DNA of 64,000 nt from an uncultured bacterium (GTDB taxonomy: Bacteria; Myxococcota_A; Polyangia; Polyangiales; Houyiibacteriaceae). Positions 32,527-41,619 of the stretch are shown here, one piece after another; position 1 is the stretch's first letter, and the number at the start of each line of letters is the position of its first letter. The notes below the pieces were generated by a model. The model worked only from the letters and a program-made list of their open reading frames with translations. It was not told the DNA's origin and made no database searches. The DNA lies in the NCBI GenBank assembly GCA_938024995.1, contig CALJDU010000080.1:1-64000 (forward strand), in the 5' to 3' direction. The translations under genes were made by a program, and so were the position numbers.

Positions 32527-32612
32527 GCACACGGGCCCCCCCTCACGCGACCCGACCGTTGTTCAAAAGCGGCGGCAGATGAACGCAGATCGATCCGCGC
32601 GGGAGAACCGCG

Positions 32613-32630
32613 TACGCTTGGGGGCGGAGG
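32613..32630 (+). promoter_or_regulatory. Putative -10 box (TACGCT) and strong ribosome-binding site
   Basis: TACGCT (32613-32618) is followed by GGAGG (32626-32630), 4 bases before ATG 32635. This marks 32635 as a true translation start, although the frame it opens does not match the main protein downstream. Confidence 0.55.
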
Positions 32631-32634
32631 TTCG

Positions 32635-32808
32635 ATGAACAAGCTTACGTTCACTTTTCTTTTGGGGTGTGCATCGGTGGCTGGCCTGGTCTCGCCTGTC
32701 GAGGCGCAAATGCGTCCTCAGCCGTACCCTCGTCGAGGGCAATTACACGGTGACCGGCAACGGACTGCATGTCCGGAGCCGCCTGCGGGAACAACAGCTC
32801 GCCGCTGA
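32635..32808 (+). pseudogene. Signal-peptide 5' end of the TSP3-repeat protein, out of frame
   Basis: ATG 32635 with GGAGG upstream opens a frame that codes a textbook signal peptide, MNKLTFTFLLGCASVAGLVS followed by PVEAQ. It runs into a stop at 32806-32808 after 57 codons. The main protein starts 134 bases later in a different frame, and that frame has a TGA at 32751. The third frame between reads LVEGNYTVTGNGLH, which looks like natural protein. The simplest view is two one-base shifts that separate the signal peptide from its protein, by mutation or by sequence error. Confidence 0.65.
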
Positions 32809-35800
32809 TCCCGGTCGATCGCGATCCCCCCACGATGGGCGATCTCGATGGGAACATGACGGATGACACGACCGTCAGCAGCAGCGCGACCTTGACCCTG
32901 CCGATCGGCGCCCGCGTTCTCCGCGCCACCGTGATCGTGGGCCAGGCCAACGCGCTTGGGACTCCGCACAACTACCCAGCCGATGAGGCGGACTTTGACA
33001 TTGAGTTCGGGACGCCGGCAGAGGGTTACACGAACGTGCTCCCGACCTCGGTCGCCGGCGCGGGCACGACGGACTACCTCGCGCGCTACGACGTGACCTC
33101 CCTCGTCAACGGCTCCGGCGTGTACTTCGTGGCCAACCAACCGGTCGCTCCGCCGACCGCGCGTAACGTGATCTCGGAGTGGCTGCTCCTCGTGATCTAC
33201 GAGCTCCCTGGCGCGCCGCTTCGCGCGATCACCGAGTACGGACGCCTCTCCCGAACGTGCTACCTGAACAGCACGGACTCGCCGCTGCGGTTCACCACGC
33301 CGGCGACCGGGACGCCCGTGGCGCGGCTCACCGTGTACGGCGGCGATGGTCACCCGACCGCTGGCATGGAGCAGATCTACTTCGACGGTGTTCCCCTCAG
33401 TAACCCGGCGAACCCGCCGAACCAGATCGGCAACAAATCGGTCTCCGATGAGACCGGCGCGATCGTGCGGAACCCGATGAGCTTCTTGGTCACGGAGTCG
33501 GCCGATATCGACGTCTTCGATGTCTCGTCTCGCGTGACGCCGGCGCAGACCGATGCGCTGCTGACGTTTGAGTGTGACGGCGACGGACTCTTCTGGCTCG
33601 GCGCGCTCTTCTCGGTCGACGTGGTCGCGCCGGACGTGGATGTCGAAAAGTCGGTGGTCGATCTCGACGGCGGAGCCGCTTTGGTCGGTGACATTCTCGA
33701 GTACACCGTCGACGTCGAGACGGTCGCGACGGAGAACGCGATCAACATGGTCCTCGTCGACACCTTGCCCCCCGAGCTGAGCTACGTCGCTGGGTCTCTC
33801 CGCGTCGCTAGCGGCGCGAACACCGGCGTGAAGACCGAAGCGGCCGGGGACGATCAAGGCGAGGTCGCGGCGAACGTGATCACGGTGCGACTCGGGACCG
33901 GCGCGGACGACACCGACGGTGGCACCTTGAACATTGGACAGTCGACCTCGGTCGTCTTCCGCGCGCGTATCGACGCGGTCCCCGCGAGCGGCGAGATCCG
34001 CAATCAAGCGAACATCCGCTTCGGGGGCGCCTCGACTGGAACCACGACGACGTACGAGTCGCTCTCCAGCGTTCCCGGCGGCACCGGACCGACCCCGACT
34101 CCCGTGGTCGTGTGCTTGGACGACGCGGCTCCGGGCGCGCTCGACACGGGGTGCAGCGCGGCGCTCCCGATTTGTGATGTCGGCCCGACGCCGGATGTCT
34201 GCGTGGACTGCGTGACGACCGCCGACTGTGGAGGCGGCGTGTGCAACGCGATGCAGCGCTGCGTTCCCTGTGTCGACGACATGGCCGCGGTCGCGACGGA
34301 TACCGGATGCGACGCCGCGGCGCCGATCTGCACCGGGAGCGGCGCGAGCGCGGTTTGCGCAGCGTGCGTGGATGACATCGCCGGAGGGGTCGACACCGGC
34401 TGCGCAGGCGCGACTCCGGTCTGCGCCGGGGCCGGCGCGGGCGCGAGCTGCGTCACCTGTGAAGACAACGAGGCGGGCGCCACCGTCGACTTCGGATGCG
34501 CGGCGCCGACCGCGCTGTGCGACGACCGCGATCCCGCGGCGCCGACCTGCGCGGAGTGCATCACCAGCGACGACTGCGCGGTCGGGACCATCTGCGGCCC
34601 TGCGTCCACGTGTGTCGCGGGCTGCGACGACATGGCGGACTGCGCGGGCACGGGAACGCCGATCTGCGACCTCGTCATGATGGGCTGCGTTGAGTGCCTC
34701 ACGGACGCGGACTGCCCCGGCGTCACGACGTGCGAAATGGGGGGCTGTCGTTTCCCGGACGCGGACATGGACGGAACCCCGGACGACGTCGATCTCGATG
34801 ATGACAACGACGGGGTTCTCGACCGCGATGAGCTCGGCGGGACGGATCTCTCCGCGGACGCGGACGGCGACGGAGTCCCCGACTACTTGGCGCCGAGCGC
34901 GGACTGCATGGACACGACCGGCGACGGTCTCTGTGACTCGTTCCCGCCCGAGCTCGACCTCGACGAGGACGGCATCCCGAACCACCTCGACCTCGACGCC
35001 GATGGCGACGGAGTGGCCGACTTGGTGGAAGCGGGCGGCGATGACGCGGACGGCGACGGCATCGTTGACGACTTCGCGGATACGGATGGCGACGGCGTAG
35101 ACGACGACCTCACCGCGGCTCCGCTTCCGGTCCCGGATACCGACGACGACAGCGCGCCAGACTTCCTCGATCTCGACTCCGATGACGACGGCGTTGACGA
35201 CGCGACGGAGGGACACGACGACGACGGCGATGGAACCCCCGACGCGGTTCCGAGCGGAGCGGACACGGACGGAGACGGGATCGACGACGCCTTCGATCCG
35301 AGCTGCGCGGCCGCTGCGGACTGCGGCGGCGTGATCGGCGCGGTCGCGCCGCGGCCCGACCACGACGAAGACGGTGACCCGGACATCATCGATGCGGACG
35401 ACGACGGGGACGGCATCCCGACCGCGACCGAGGTCGCGGAGGAAGCCGAGCACGGCGACCCTGACATGGACGGCACCCCGGCCTACCTCGACACCGACAG
35501 TGACGACGACGGCGCTCCGGACCTGACGGAGAACGGCTTCGACCTCGACGAAGACGGGGTTCCCGACTACCTCGACCCGGACTCGTCGCCGGCCGACAGC
35601 GACGACGATGGATTGGCGGACCTGACCGAGTGCCCCCCGCCCGGAAGCGTCTCTATGCCCGAGACCTGCCCGGACACCGACGGAGACGGGCTCCCCGACT
35701 TCATGGACACCGATGACGACGGCGATGGAATCCGCACCCGCGACGAGCTGCCGGAGACCGATACGGACGGCGACGGACTCCCGAACCACCTTGACCTCGA

Positions 35801-36398
35801 CGACGACGACGATGGAATCCCGACCGCGGTCGAGTGTCCCTCGTTCCCTTGCGTGGACACGGACGGCGACGGGGTGTCGGATCACCTCGACCTCGACTCC
35901 GACGACGACAGCATCGGTGACGGTATCGAAGGCCACGACGTCGATGGCGACGGCGTCGCGGACGTGACGCCTTCGGGCACCGACACGGACAACGACGGTC
36001 TCGACGACGCCTTCGATCCGGACAGCGGCGGGGTGAGCGCTCCGATCCCCGACCGCGACGGTGACGGCGCGCCCGATTACCAGGACGCCGACGACGACGG
36101 TGACGGAATCCCGACCTTGACCGAGGCGGGGGCGATCGAGGCAGATGTCGACGGAGACGGAACGCCGAACTACCTCGACCTCGACTCTGACGACGATGGC
36201 GCGACCGACGCGATGGAAGGCGAGGGAGACGACGACGGGGACGGAGTCCCGAACTACCTCGACCCGAGCGGAGACACGACGATGACGACTGGCGGCGTCT
36301 CCGGTGGCGCGCTCTGCGCGACTGGCCGTGGCACCTCGTCGGCGAGCTGGCTCTGGCTCCTGGTCGGCGCTGCGGTCTGGCTCCGCCGCCGGCGGTAG
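32769..36398 (+). CDS. Surface protein: beta domain, DUF11, Cys-rich region, TSP3 repeats, MYXO-CTERM-like tail
   Basis: The open frame gives 1209 residues. Residues 1-285 form a beta-rich domain (GARVLRATVIVGQAN, YDVTSLVNGSG, WLLLVIYELP, ARLTVYGGDG). About 290-430 is a DUF11-type repeat (DVEKSVVDLDGG...VLVDTLPPELSYVAGSL). About 440-665 holds short Cys-rich units (VDCVTTADCGGGVC, CITSDDCAVGTICG). About 670-1170 is dominated by calcium-binding thrombospondin type 3 repeats of the DXDXDGXXD type (DADGDGVPDYL, DLDDDNDG). The end, CATGRGTSSASWLWLLVG...RRRR, is a MYXO-CTERM-like sorting tail. Export needs the signal peptide at 32635, which is out of frame, so the gene as sequenced may be broken. 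No true internal start can be named. Confidence 0.8.
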   Translation: MSGAACGNNSSPLIPVDRDPPTMGDLDGNMTDDTTVSSSATLTLPIGARVLRATVIVGQANALGTPHNYPADEADFDIEFGTPAEGYTNVLPTSVAGAGTTDYLARYDVTSLVNGSGVYFVANQPVAPPTARNVISEWLLLVIYELPGAPLRAITEYGRLSRTCYLNSTDSPLRFTTPATGTPVARLTVYGGDGHPTAGMEQIYFDGVPLSNPANPPNQIGNKSVSDETGAIVRNPMSFLVTESADIDVFDVSSRVTPAQTDALLTFECDGDGLFWLGALFSVDVVAPDVDVEKSVVDLDGGAALVGDILEYTVDVETVATENAINMVLVDTLPPELSYVAGSLRVASGANTGVKTEAAGDDQGEVAANVITVRLGTGADDTDGGTLNIGQSTSVVFRARIDAVPASGEIRNQANIRFGGASTGTTTTYESLSSVPGGTGPTPTPVVVCLDDAAPGALDTGCSAALPICDVGPTPDVCVDCVTTADCGGGVCNAMQRCVPCVDDMAAVATDTGCDAAAPICTGSGASAVCAACVDDIAGGVDTGCAGATPVCAGAGAGASCVTCEDNEAGATVDFGCAAPTALCDDRDPAAPTCAECITSDDCAVGTICGPASTCVAGCDDMADCAGTGTPICDLVMMGCVECLTDADCPGVTTCEMGGCRFPDADMDGTPDDVDLDDDNDGVLDRDELGGTDLSADADGDGVPDYLAPSADCMDTTGDGLCDSFPPELDLDEDGIPNHLDLDADGDGVADLVEAGGDDADGDGIVDDFADTDGDGVDDDLTAAPLPVPDTDDDSAPDFLDLDSDDDGVDDATEGHDDDGDGTPDAVPSGADTDGDGIDDAFDPSCAAAADCGGVIGAVAPRPDHDEDGDPDIIDADDDGDGIPTATEVAEEAEHGDPDMDGTPAYLDTDSDDDGAPDLTENGFDLDEDGVPDYLDPDSSPADSDDDGLADLTECPPPGSVSMPETCPDTDGDGLPDFMDTDDDGDGIRTRDELPETDTDGDGLPNHLDLDDDDDGIPTAVECPSFPCVDTDGDGVSDHLDLDSDDDSIGDGIEGHDVDGDGVADVTPSGTDTDNDGLDDAFDPDSGGVSAPIPDRDGDGAPDYQDADDDGDGIPTLTEAGAIEADVDGDGTPNYLDLDSDDDGATDAMEGEGDDDGDGVPNYLDPSGDTTMTTGGVSGGALCATGRGTSSASWLWLLVGAAVWLRRRR

Positions 36399-36399
36399 C

Positions 36400-36945
36400 T
36401 TAGGGGAGGTGACGAATGGGTGCGCCGCGCTTCAGGCTAAAGAAGCTCGGCGTTCCCAGCCGTTTGCCCGCGTCGACGTAGGTCCAGCCGAGCAAGAGCG
36501 TGGAGTCCCCGTCGTTGACGCTGACGATGGGGTCGCGGAGGCGACCGGTGACGCCGGCGTTGCGCGGGACGCCGCTGCGCGCGCCGCGGCTGTAGTCAAT
36601 GACGACGCCCGCGTTCATCGCGAGCGGTGGCCGAAACTCACCGAGCGGCCGGACCTCGTAGTGCCCGAAGACGAGAGGCGCGCCGCGCTTTTGCATCATC
36701 TCGTAGGCGTACGGATCGCGCTGATCGATTCGCACGTTCCACCCGGTCAGCGCGTCGCCGCGAAAGAGAAAGGTCTTGATGAAGGTCTTCCAGCTGAGGC
36801 GCTCGATGACGCGCCCCAGGCCCAGTGACACGCCGTGGAACTCGTGCCCATTGAGCTCCGCGAGATCGACCGCGTGGCCTCGCTGGAGCACCTCGCGTAG
36901 CTCAGCGCGCGTCATCTGCGCGAGGGCGGACTCGGTGATGCTCAT
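36400..36945 (-). CDS. Uncharacterised protein co-translated with M23 peptidase
   Basis: From ATG 36945 the protein has 181 residues. It has no signal peptide and no recognised domain. Phrases such as LSWKTFIKTFLFRG, GWNVRIDQRD, LVFGHYEVRP and AGVVIDYSRG suggest a small beta-barrel or lipocalin-like fold; this is inference only. The start overlaps the stop of the M23 peptidase gene by four bases (ATGA), which fixes it and rejects a longer frame to 37074. The stop lies one base from the stop of the convergent TSP3 gene. Confidence 0.7.
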   Translation of the reverse strand: MSITESALAQMTRAELREVLQRGHAVDLAELNGHEFHGVSLGLGRVIERLSWKTFIKTFLFRGDALTGWNVRIDQRDPYAYEMMQKRGAPLVFGHYEVRPLGEFRPPLAMNAGVVIDYSRGARSGVPRNAGVTGRLRDPIVSVNDGDSTLLLGWTYVDAGKRLGTPSFFSLKRGAPIRHLP

Positions 36946-37967
36946 GGTGTTCCTTCTGGGTCTTCCGCGTTCGCCGCGTGGGCCTCGCGAAGGTCGCGCC
37001 GGAGTCGGTTCCCGGCGCGATCCATGTCGAGGAAGTGGCGCCTCGGGTCGCGAGGCCAGCCGCGCTGTCGCCATTCGAAGTGAAGGTGCGGTGCGTACGC
37101 GAAGCCCGTCTCGCCGACCTGCGCGACGACCTGACCGCGCGCGATGTACTGCCCCGCGGCGACCAAGATCCGATAGCAGTGCGCGTACACGCTGCTGTAC
37201 CCATCTGAGTGCAGCACGATGAGCGTGTTGCCGTAGCCGGTGACATGGTTGTCGGCGTAGGCGACGAGCCCGCCGCGCACCGCGCGAATCGGCGTCCCTT
37301 CCGGGATGCCGCCGATGTCGACGCCCTTGTGCGGACGGTGCCGAAGCGCGCGATCACGAACCCGACCAAACCCCCGACCGATGCGCCCGTCCGGGATCGG
37401 AAACGTCAGCCTCGGGTCCTCGTCGATCCCCGCGACCGCTTGGACCCATTCTGGAAAGGGTCGCTTTTGAAGCAGCCAGCGCGCGGTCGCCCGTTCGCCA
37501 AGACCGAGCTTCTGCGCTCGCGCGAGCGCCTCGCCGCTGGGCTCCGCGACGAGTCGATCGCCTGAGCAGTGCGCGCGGTAGCCGCCGCGTGTCCGGCAAC
37601 GTCGCGGGACCCGTCGACGCCACCGCGCAGGCTCGAGAGGTCGGGCGTCCGCGCGATCACTAAGCCACCAAGCGGGCATGCGGTCCGCCAAGACGACGCG
37701 AGGAAGATCCTGCGCGAGCGGTCCTTGAATCGCGTCGACGGGCGCTTCGGTCTCAGCGCGGTCCGCCGGATCCGCGGCGCGTGTCGCGCTCTCGGGTTCG
37801 GGGGGCGTTTCGTTCGTCGCGACGTCATCACCGTTCGCCACGGGAGCGACCGCGTCGGCGTGACGGACCTCGATCGCGACGTCTTGCGCGTTCGCGCTGA
37901 TGACCAACATCACGAAGGAGGGGATCGCGACGCACCCGGTGGCGACCAAAGCGTTCCTCATCCGCAC
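36942..37967 (-). CDS. M23 (LytM-type) metallopeptidase
   Basis: The 341-residue protein has an N-terminal hydrophobic segment (NALVATGCVAIPSFVMLVIS) acting as signal or anchor, then a Pro/Glu/Asp-rich stretch. The C-terminal domain (about 205-315) is a peptidoglycan endopeptidase of the LytM type. HKGVDIGG gives the H-X3-D zinc ligands and HLHFEW gives the H-X-H pair; VYAHCYRI lies between. All catalytic positions are present, so it should be active and act on the wall. The GTG at 37967 follows TAACCT by exactly 6 bases; ATG 37961 is an alternative. It is coupled to the gene at 36945. Confidence 0.88.
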   Translation of the reverse strand: MRMRNALVATGCVAIPSFVMLVISANAQDVAIEVRHADAVAPVANGDDVATNETPPEPESATRAADPADRAETEAPVDAIQGPLAQDLPRVVLADRMPAWWLSDRADARPLEPARWRRRVPRRCRTRGGYRAHCSGDRLVAEPSGEALARAQKLGLGERATARWLLQKRPFPEWVQAVAGIDEDPRLTFPIPDGRIGRGFGRVRDRALRHRPHKGVDIGGIPEGTPIRAVRGGLVAYADNHVTGYGNTLIVLHSDGYSSVYAHCYRILVAAGQYIARGQVVAQVGETGFAYAPHLHFEWRQRGWPRDPRRHFLDMDRAGNRLRRDLREAHAANAEDPEGTP

Positions 37968-37973
37968 GGCGGG

Positions 37974-37979
37974 AGGTTA
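37974..37979 (-). promoter_or_regulatory. Putative leaderless -10 element (TAACCT)
   Basis: On the minus strand TAACCT ends exactly 6 bases before GTG 37967. Confidence 0.55.
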
Positions 37980-38025
37980 ACGCATCGATCGCATCGTCGC
38001 TATCTGGGCGTGCGCGAGCAGGCTG

Positions 38026-38463
38026 CTAGAGCGTCTTGACCAGATGCGTGCGCAGATCCGCGATGCCGTACGCCTCGGAGTAACCCGTGATCACGTATCC
38101 GCACGCGAGGTAGTACGGGCGGTTGTCGGGTTGTTGGGAGCGCGCCGTCGCGTGGACTTCTCGCGCGCCGCGAGCGCGTGCATGGGACTCGATAAACGTG
38201 AGGATCGCGCGCCCCCATCCTTTTCCGCGATGCGCGGGGAGCACCGCGAGCCGCGAGAACTGGATCCACGCCTCGCCGTAGCTGAGCCGCGCGTTACCGA
38301 TCAGGCGGTTCCCGACGAACGCGCCGACGAGCGCGTCGGCCGCGGAGAAGTCCTCCACGCGTTCCTGAAGCGCGCTGGATGGAAAGGAGTAGCGACGGGA
38401 TTCCGCGAACGCTGAGCGCGTGACCTGGTGCGCCGCGGTCACGTGTTCGTGAAGCTGGATCAC
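38026..38463 (-). CDS. GNAT family N-acetyltransferase
   Basis: The 145-residue protein starts with GTG overlapping the stop of the EamA gene (GTGA), which rejects the longer frame to 38928. It matches the GNAT fold: strand FSRLAVLPAHRGKGWGRAIL carries the acetyl-CoA pyrophosphate loop R/Q-X-X-G-X-G/A (RGKGWG), and PDNRPYYLACGYVITGY is the usual C-terminal 'A..FY...GF' block. It would transfer an acetyl group from acetyl-CoA to an unknown amine. It is the last gene of the transporter operon. Confidence 0.88.
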   Translation of the reverse strand: MIQLHEHVTAAHQVTRSAFAESRRYSFPSSALQERVEDFSAADALVGAFVGNRLIGNARLSYGEAWIQFSRLAVLPAHRGKGWGRAILTFIESHARARGAREVHATARSQQPDNRPYYLACGYVITGYSEAYGIADLRTHLVKTL

Positions 38464-39374
38464 GACGCGCGCTTCCCTCGGAACACCAGCAAGAGCCCCG
38501 CGCCGACGACGAGGGCGCCGCCGATCCAGGCGTACGGAGACGGGATGGTCGAGAAGAAGATGACGTCGCCAAGCATCCCGAAAACGGGCGCCGAGTAGGA
38601 CGCGGCGGCCACCCGTGGCGCGTTGTCGAGCTGGTAGGCCCGCGTCATCAAGACCTGCCCGATGCTCGCGGTGAGCCCGACCCCAAGGAGCGGCCCGATC
38701 ATCGCGGAGCTGGGGAGCGAGAGGAAGGCGCCGGTGGTCGCCGCGTGCACGGCGAGCGCGAGGACGAGCGTGCCCATCTGAAACCAGAAGACGATCGCGA
38801 CCGGGTGCTCGGTGAGCCCGAGTCGTCGTACGCAGAGGTGCGCGGTCGCGGAGAAGAGCGCGGCGAGGAGCGCGATCAGACCGAACGTCGAGCCGACCGA
38901 CAGCTCCGGCCCGATGATGAGCGCGCACCCGATGATGCCCGTCGCGAGGACGCCCCAGATCAGACGACCAGGGCGCTCCGCCGATCCCAAAAAGAGGGGC
39001 GCCAAGAGCGCGAGCGCGATGGGCTGGAAGCGCGAGATGATCGAGAGGTCACCGAGCGCCAGCCCTTTGGCCGCGGTGAAGAAGCAGTACATCGCGGCGA
39101 AGCCGAGGCACGTTCGCAGCAACAGGAGCCGCTTGTTCTTGATACGGAGCCCTTGCTTCGCGAGGAAGTACGTCACCGGCACGCTGACCACGCCGCGCCA
39201 ACAGATCACCTCGACCGGAGAGAGCTCATCGCGCGCGACTTTCACGAACCCGACCATCGTGGTGAACGCGAGGGACGCGAGGATCATGAGCACCGGGCCC
39301 ATGCGGAACCGGCCGGGTGGCTCTGGCTCGACCGAAGGGGCGCCTCGGTCCGGTTGGTCGCTTCGCGCCGTCAC
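38460..39374 (-). CDS. EamA family (DMT) transporter
   Basis: From the GTG at 39374, which overlaps the exchanger gene's stop (GTGA), the protein has 304 residues with a soluble N-terminal tail of about 25. It contains about ten hydrophobic helices in two related halves, the EamA arrangement: LAFTTMVGFVKVARDELSPV with ICWRGVVSVPV and SIISRFQPIALALLAPLFLG in the first half, and AALFSATAHLCVRRLG with ASYSAPVFGMLGDVIFF in the second. The family exports metabolites such as amino acids or nucleotides; the substrate here is unknown. A shorter start at ATG 39302 is possible. Confidence 0.9.
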   Translation of the reverse strand: MTARSDQPDRGAPSVEPEPPGRFRMGPVLMILASLAFTTMVGFVKVARDELSPVEVICWRGVVSVPVTYFLAKQGLRIKNKRLLLLRTCLGFAAMYCFFTAAKGLALGDLSIISRFQPIALALLAPLFLGSAERPGRLIWGVLATGIIGCALIIGPELSVGSTFGLIALLAALFSATAHLCVRRLGLTEHPVAIVFWFQMGTLVLALAVHAATTGAFLSLPSSAMIGPLLGVGLTASIGQVLMTRAYQLDNAPRVAAASYSAPVFGMLGDVIFFSTIPSPYAWIGGALVVGAGLLLVFRGKRAS

Positions 39375-40432
39375 GCGTGGAGGTAGAGCCACCCGATGTA
39401 GGCGGCGAAAATCGCGACGAAGAGGCCGCCGCTGACGCGCGAGATCTTCTTCGACATCAGCGCGAACGCGAAGAGGAGAACGGTGACCATGAGCATGACC
39501 GGGTAGTCGCGCGTCATCATTTGCGGCAGCAGTCGGCGCGGCGCGATCAGTCCGGGGAGACAGAGCACGCCCAAAATGTTGAAGAGGTTGCTGCCGACGA
39601 TGTTGCCGATCGCGAGCTCGTTCTCGTTCTTGTGCGCAGCGGTCGCGGTCGCGGCGAGCTCGGGGAGGCTGGTGCCGAACGCGACGATGGTGAGCCCGAT
39701 GATCAGCTCGCTCACCTCGAAGTGACGCGCGATCCCGACCGCGCCCCAGACGAGCCCGCGCGAGCTGATCAGGAGGATGACGAGCCCCAAGACCAACCAC
39801 GCGATCGCGACCGGGGTGGAGAGGTCGTCGGGGATCTCCTCGTTCATGTTGGCAGAGCGATCGCGGAGGCCCTCGATGATGATCCAACCGAGCAGCGACA
39901 CAAACCCGCCGAGGAGGATCGCGCCGTCGACGCGCGAGAGGTCACCGTCGAGCATGAGGCCGCCCGCGAGGAGGGTGGCGCCGATCAAGAGCGGCAGCTC
40001 GCGACGTAGAATCTTTGGGTGAATCGCGACCGGCGCGATCAGGGCCGCGACTCCGAGCACGAGCGCGATGTTCGTGATGTTCGACCCGATCGCGTTTCCG
40101 ATGCAGAGCGCGGGGCTGCCGTTGCGCGCCGCCATCGCGGAGACCAAGAGCTCAGGCGCGGACGTGCCCAGGCTGACCACGGTGAGCCCGATCAACAGGG
40201 GCGAGACGCCGAAGTTCCGTGCGCTCGCGGCAGCGCCGATCACGAAGCGATCGGCGCCCCAGATGAGCGCGGCGAACCCAAAGACGATCGCGAGCCCGTA
40301 GCCGGGCAGGCCGTTGATGAATGGTTCCAGGTCGAATCCTCGCGTCGCGGTTAGCCGAACCGGACGCTCAAGTAATAGAGCGCAAACGCGGCCTGCGCGA
40401 CGATAGCTAGCAGGCTGAACGTGAGGAGCCAC
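39371..40432 (-). CDS. CaCA family sodium/calcium exchanger-like protein
   Basis: The protein of up to 353 residues has the duplicated alpha-repeats of cation/calcium exchangers: GLTVVSLGTSAPELLVS with GNAIGSNITNIALVLG, and GLTIVAFGTSLPELAAT with GNIVGSNLFNILGV. The acidic ion-binding Glu and the Gly-Asn-X-X-Gly-Ser-Asn motifs are intact, so it should move Ca2+ or another cation against Na+ or H+. The only conventional start in frame is GTG 40432, which overlaps the upstream Nramp-like gene by 82 bases. Membrane sequence begins about 40 residues later, so initiation may really be at a rare codon such as CTG near 40327. Confidence 0.9.
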   Translation of the reverse strand: MAPHVQPASYRRAGRVCALLLERPVRLTATRGFDLEPFINGLPGYGLAIVFGFAALIWGADRFVIGAAASARNFGVSPLLIGLTVVSLGTSAPELLVSAMAARNGSPALCIGNAIGSNITNIALVLGVAALIAPVAIHPKILRRELPLLIGATLLAGGLMLDGDLSRVDGAILLGGFVSLLGWIIIEGLRDRSANMNEEIPDDLSTPVAIAWLVLGLVILLISSRGLVWGAVGIARHFEVSELIIGLTIVAFGTSLPELAATATAAHKNENELAIGNIVGSNLFNILGVLCLPGLIAPRRLLPQMMTRDYPVMLMVTVLLFAFALMSKKISRVSGGLFVAIFAAYIGWLYLHA

Positions 40433-41619
40433 CCGGGCGGGCGAGAATTATCTGGGATCTCGTCGCCGACGACCGCGAGGTGGTTCAGCGCGGCGAGGGC
40501 GGGCGCCGTGAGGAACGAGAGCGTCGTCGCGAGGTCCACCATGCCCCGCAGGGAACCGGTGAGGTATTGCAGGACGACGACCGCGCCGATCACGAGGACG
40601 AGCGAGGCAGCGATGTAACCCGGGTCGCGCGCTCCGTCTTCGGAGGGGGCGCGCGTGGGAGCGTCTCGGAGGTTCTGAAAGAGGGCCGAGAGCGCGCGCG
40701 GAAAGCCGTCCATGACCGTTAGCGTCGTCGAGAACATCACGAGGACCGCAGCGGCGGCGATGATAGGCCGGCTGCCGCTGCCAAGGGTCTGCGTGTAGAG
40801 GTCGATCAACTGCCCGGCGAACTCGTGCGGCTTAGGCTTGAGCTCTTGTCCGTACATCACTGAAGCGCCGAGCAAGAGGAAGCAGATCGCGAGGATGGCG
40901 GTCGAGACGTACCCGACGTGGAAGTCGAAGGTGACCGCGCGGAGCCGTGTCTCGGCAGGACGCGGCGCGCCCTCGTGTTGGGCTTCGCGATTGAGCGTCC
41001 AGATCGACTGCCACGCGCTGACATCGATCGCGGATGGCATCCAACCGATCAGCGCCGCGAGGAACAGCACCTCGGGCTTGGTCATCGCGCTGAGGTCGGG
41101 AACGAAGGAGAGGGCCTCGCTTGGGATCTTTCCGATCGCGAGCGCCGTCGCGGCGAGGGTCGCGAGCGAGAGGACCGCGACGACGACCTTGCCGATTCGA
41201 TCAAGCCAGCGATAGCCGCCAACCGCGGCGAGGATCGCGCAGACGACGACGAGGCCGCTCGCGATGTGAAGCGGCGACCCGGGTAATGAGAAGAGGTACT
41301 TCGCGAGGCCGGCGGTCACCAACGCGACGGCCGCTGCGACCGTGAACATCGTGCCCAAGGTGAGCGCGGCGTAGAGGAGCAGCGCGTGGCGGCCGCGTTT
41401 GCGGTAGCCGGACAGGAGCGATGTGCCGGTGGCCGCGGCGTAGTGCGGGCCGAAGCGGAACGCGGGGTACTTGATCGCGTTCGCGATGAGGACCAGGAGC
41501 AAGAGCGAACAGCCCATTTGCGCGCCGGCGCGCGTTGACTGAACCAAGTGACTGACGCCCACCGCGGCGCCCGCGAAGAGGACCCCAGGTCCGAGCGCGC
41601 GTAGGCGCTCGCCTACCAC
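40351..41619 (-). CDS. Nramp-related metal transporter lacking the DPGN motif
   Basis: The 422-residue protein has about eleven hydrophobic helices in the Nramp/LeuT-like order and begins with the Nramp phrase LGPGVLFAGAAVGVSH. In classical Nramp proteins helix 1 carries Asp-Pro-Gly-Asn and helix 6 carries Met-Pro-His. Here the aligned stretch reads Gly-Val-Ser-His (GVSHLVQSTRAGA), and helix 6 reads WMPSAIDVSAW. The manganese/iron-binding residues are therefore changed, so substrate and ion coupling may differ. It overlaps the previous gene's stop by 7 bases and sits with a cation exchanger, suggesting a role in cation handling. Confidence 0.8.
   Translation of the reverse strand: MVGERLRALGPGVLFAGAAVGVSHLVQSTRAGAQMGCSLLLLVLIANAIKYPAFRFGPHYAAATGTSLLSGYRKRGRHALLLYAALTLGTMFTVAAAVALVTAGLAKYLFSLPGSPLHIASGLVVVCAILAAVGGYRWLDRIGKVVVAVLSLATLAATALAIGKIPSEALSFVPDLSAMTKPEVLFLAALIGWMPSAIDVSAWQSIWTLNREAQHEGAPRPAETRLRAVTFDFHVGYVSTAILAICFLLLGASVMYGQELKPKPHEFAGQLIDLYTQTLGSGSRPIIAAAAVLVMFSTTLTVMDGFPRALSALFQNLRDAPTRAPSEDGARDPGYIAASLVLVIGAVVVLQYLTGSLRGMVDLATTLSFLTAPALAALNHLAVVGDEIPDNSRPPGWLLTFSLLAIVAQAAFALYYLSVRFG

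Noticed and set aside
32718..35936. Open frame of 1072 codons on the minus strand
   Set aside because: It is the mirror of the TSP3 repeats; GAC/GAT-rich coding on the plus strand yields long open antisense frames of Val/Arg/Gly with no domain.
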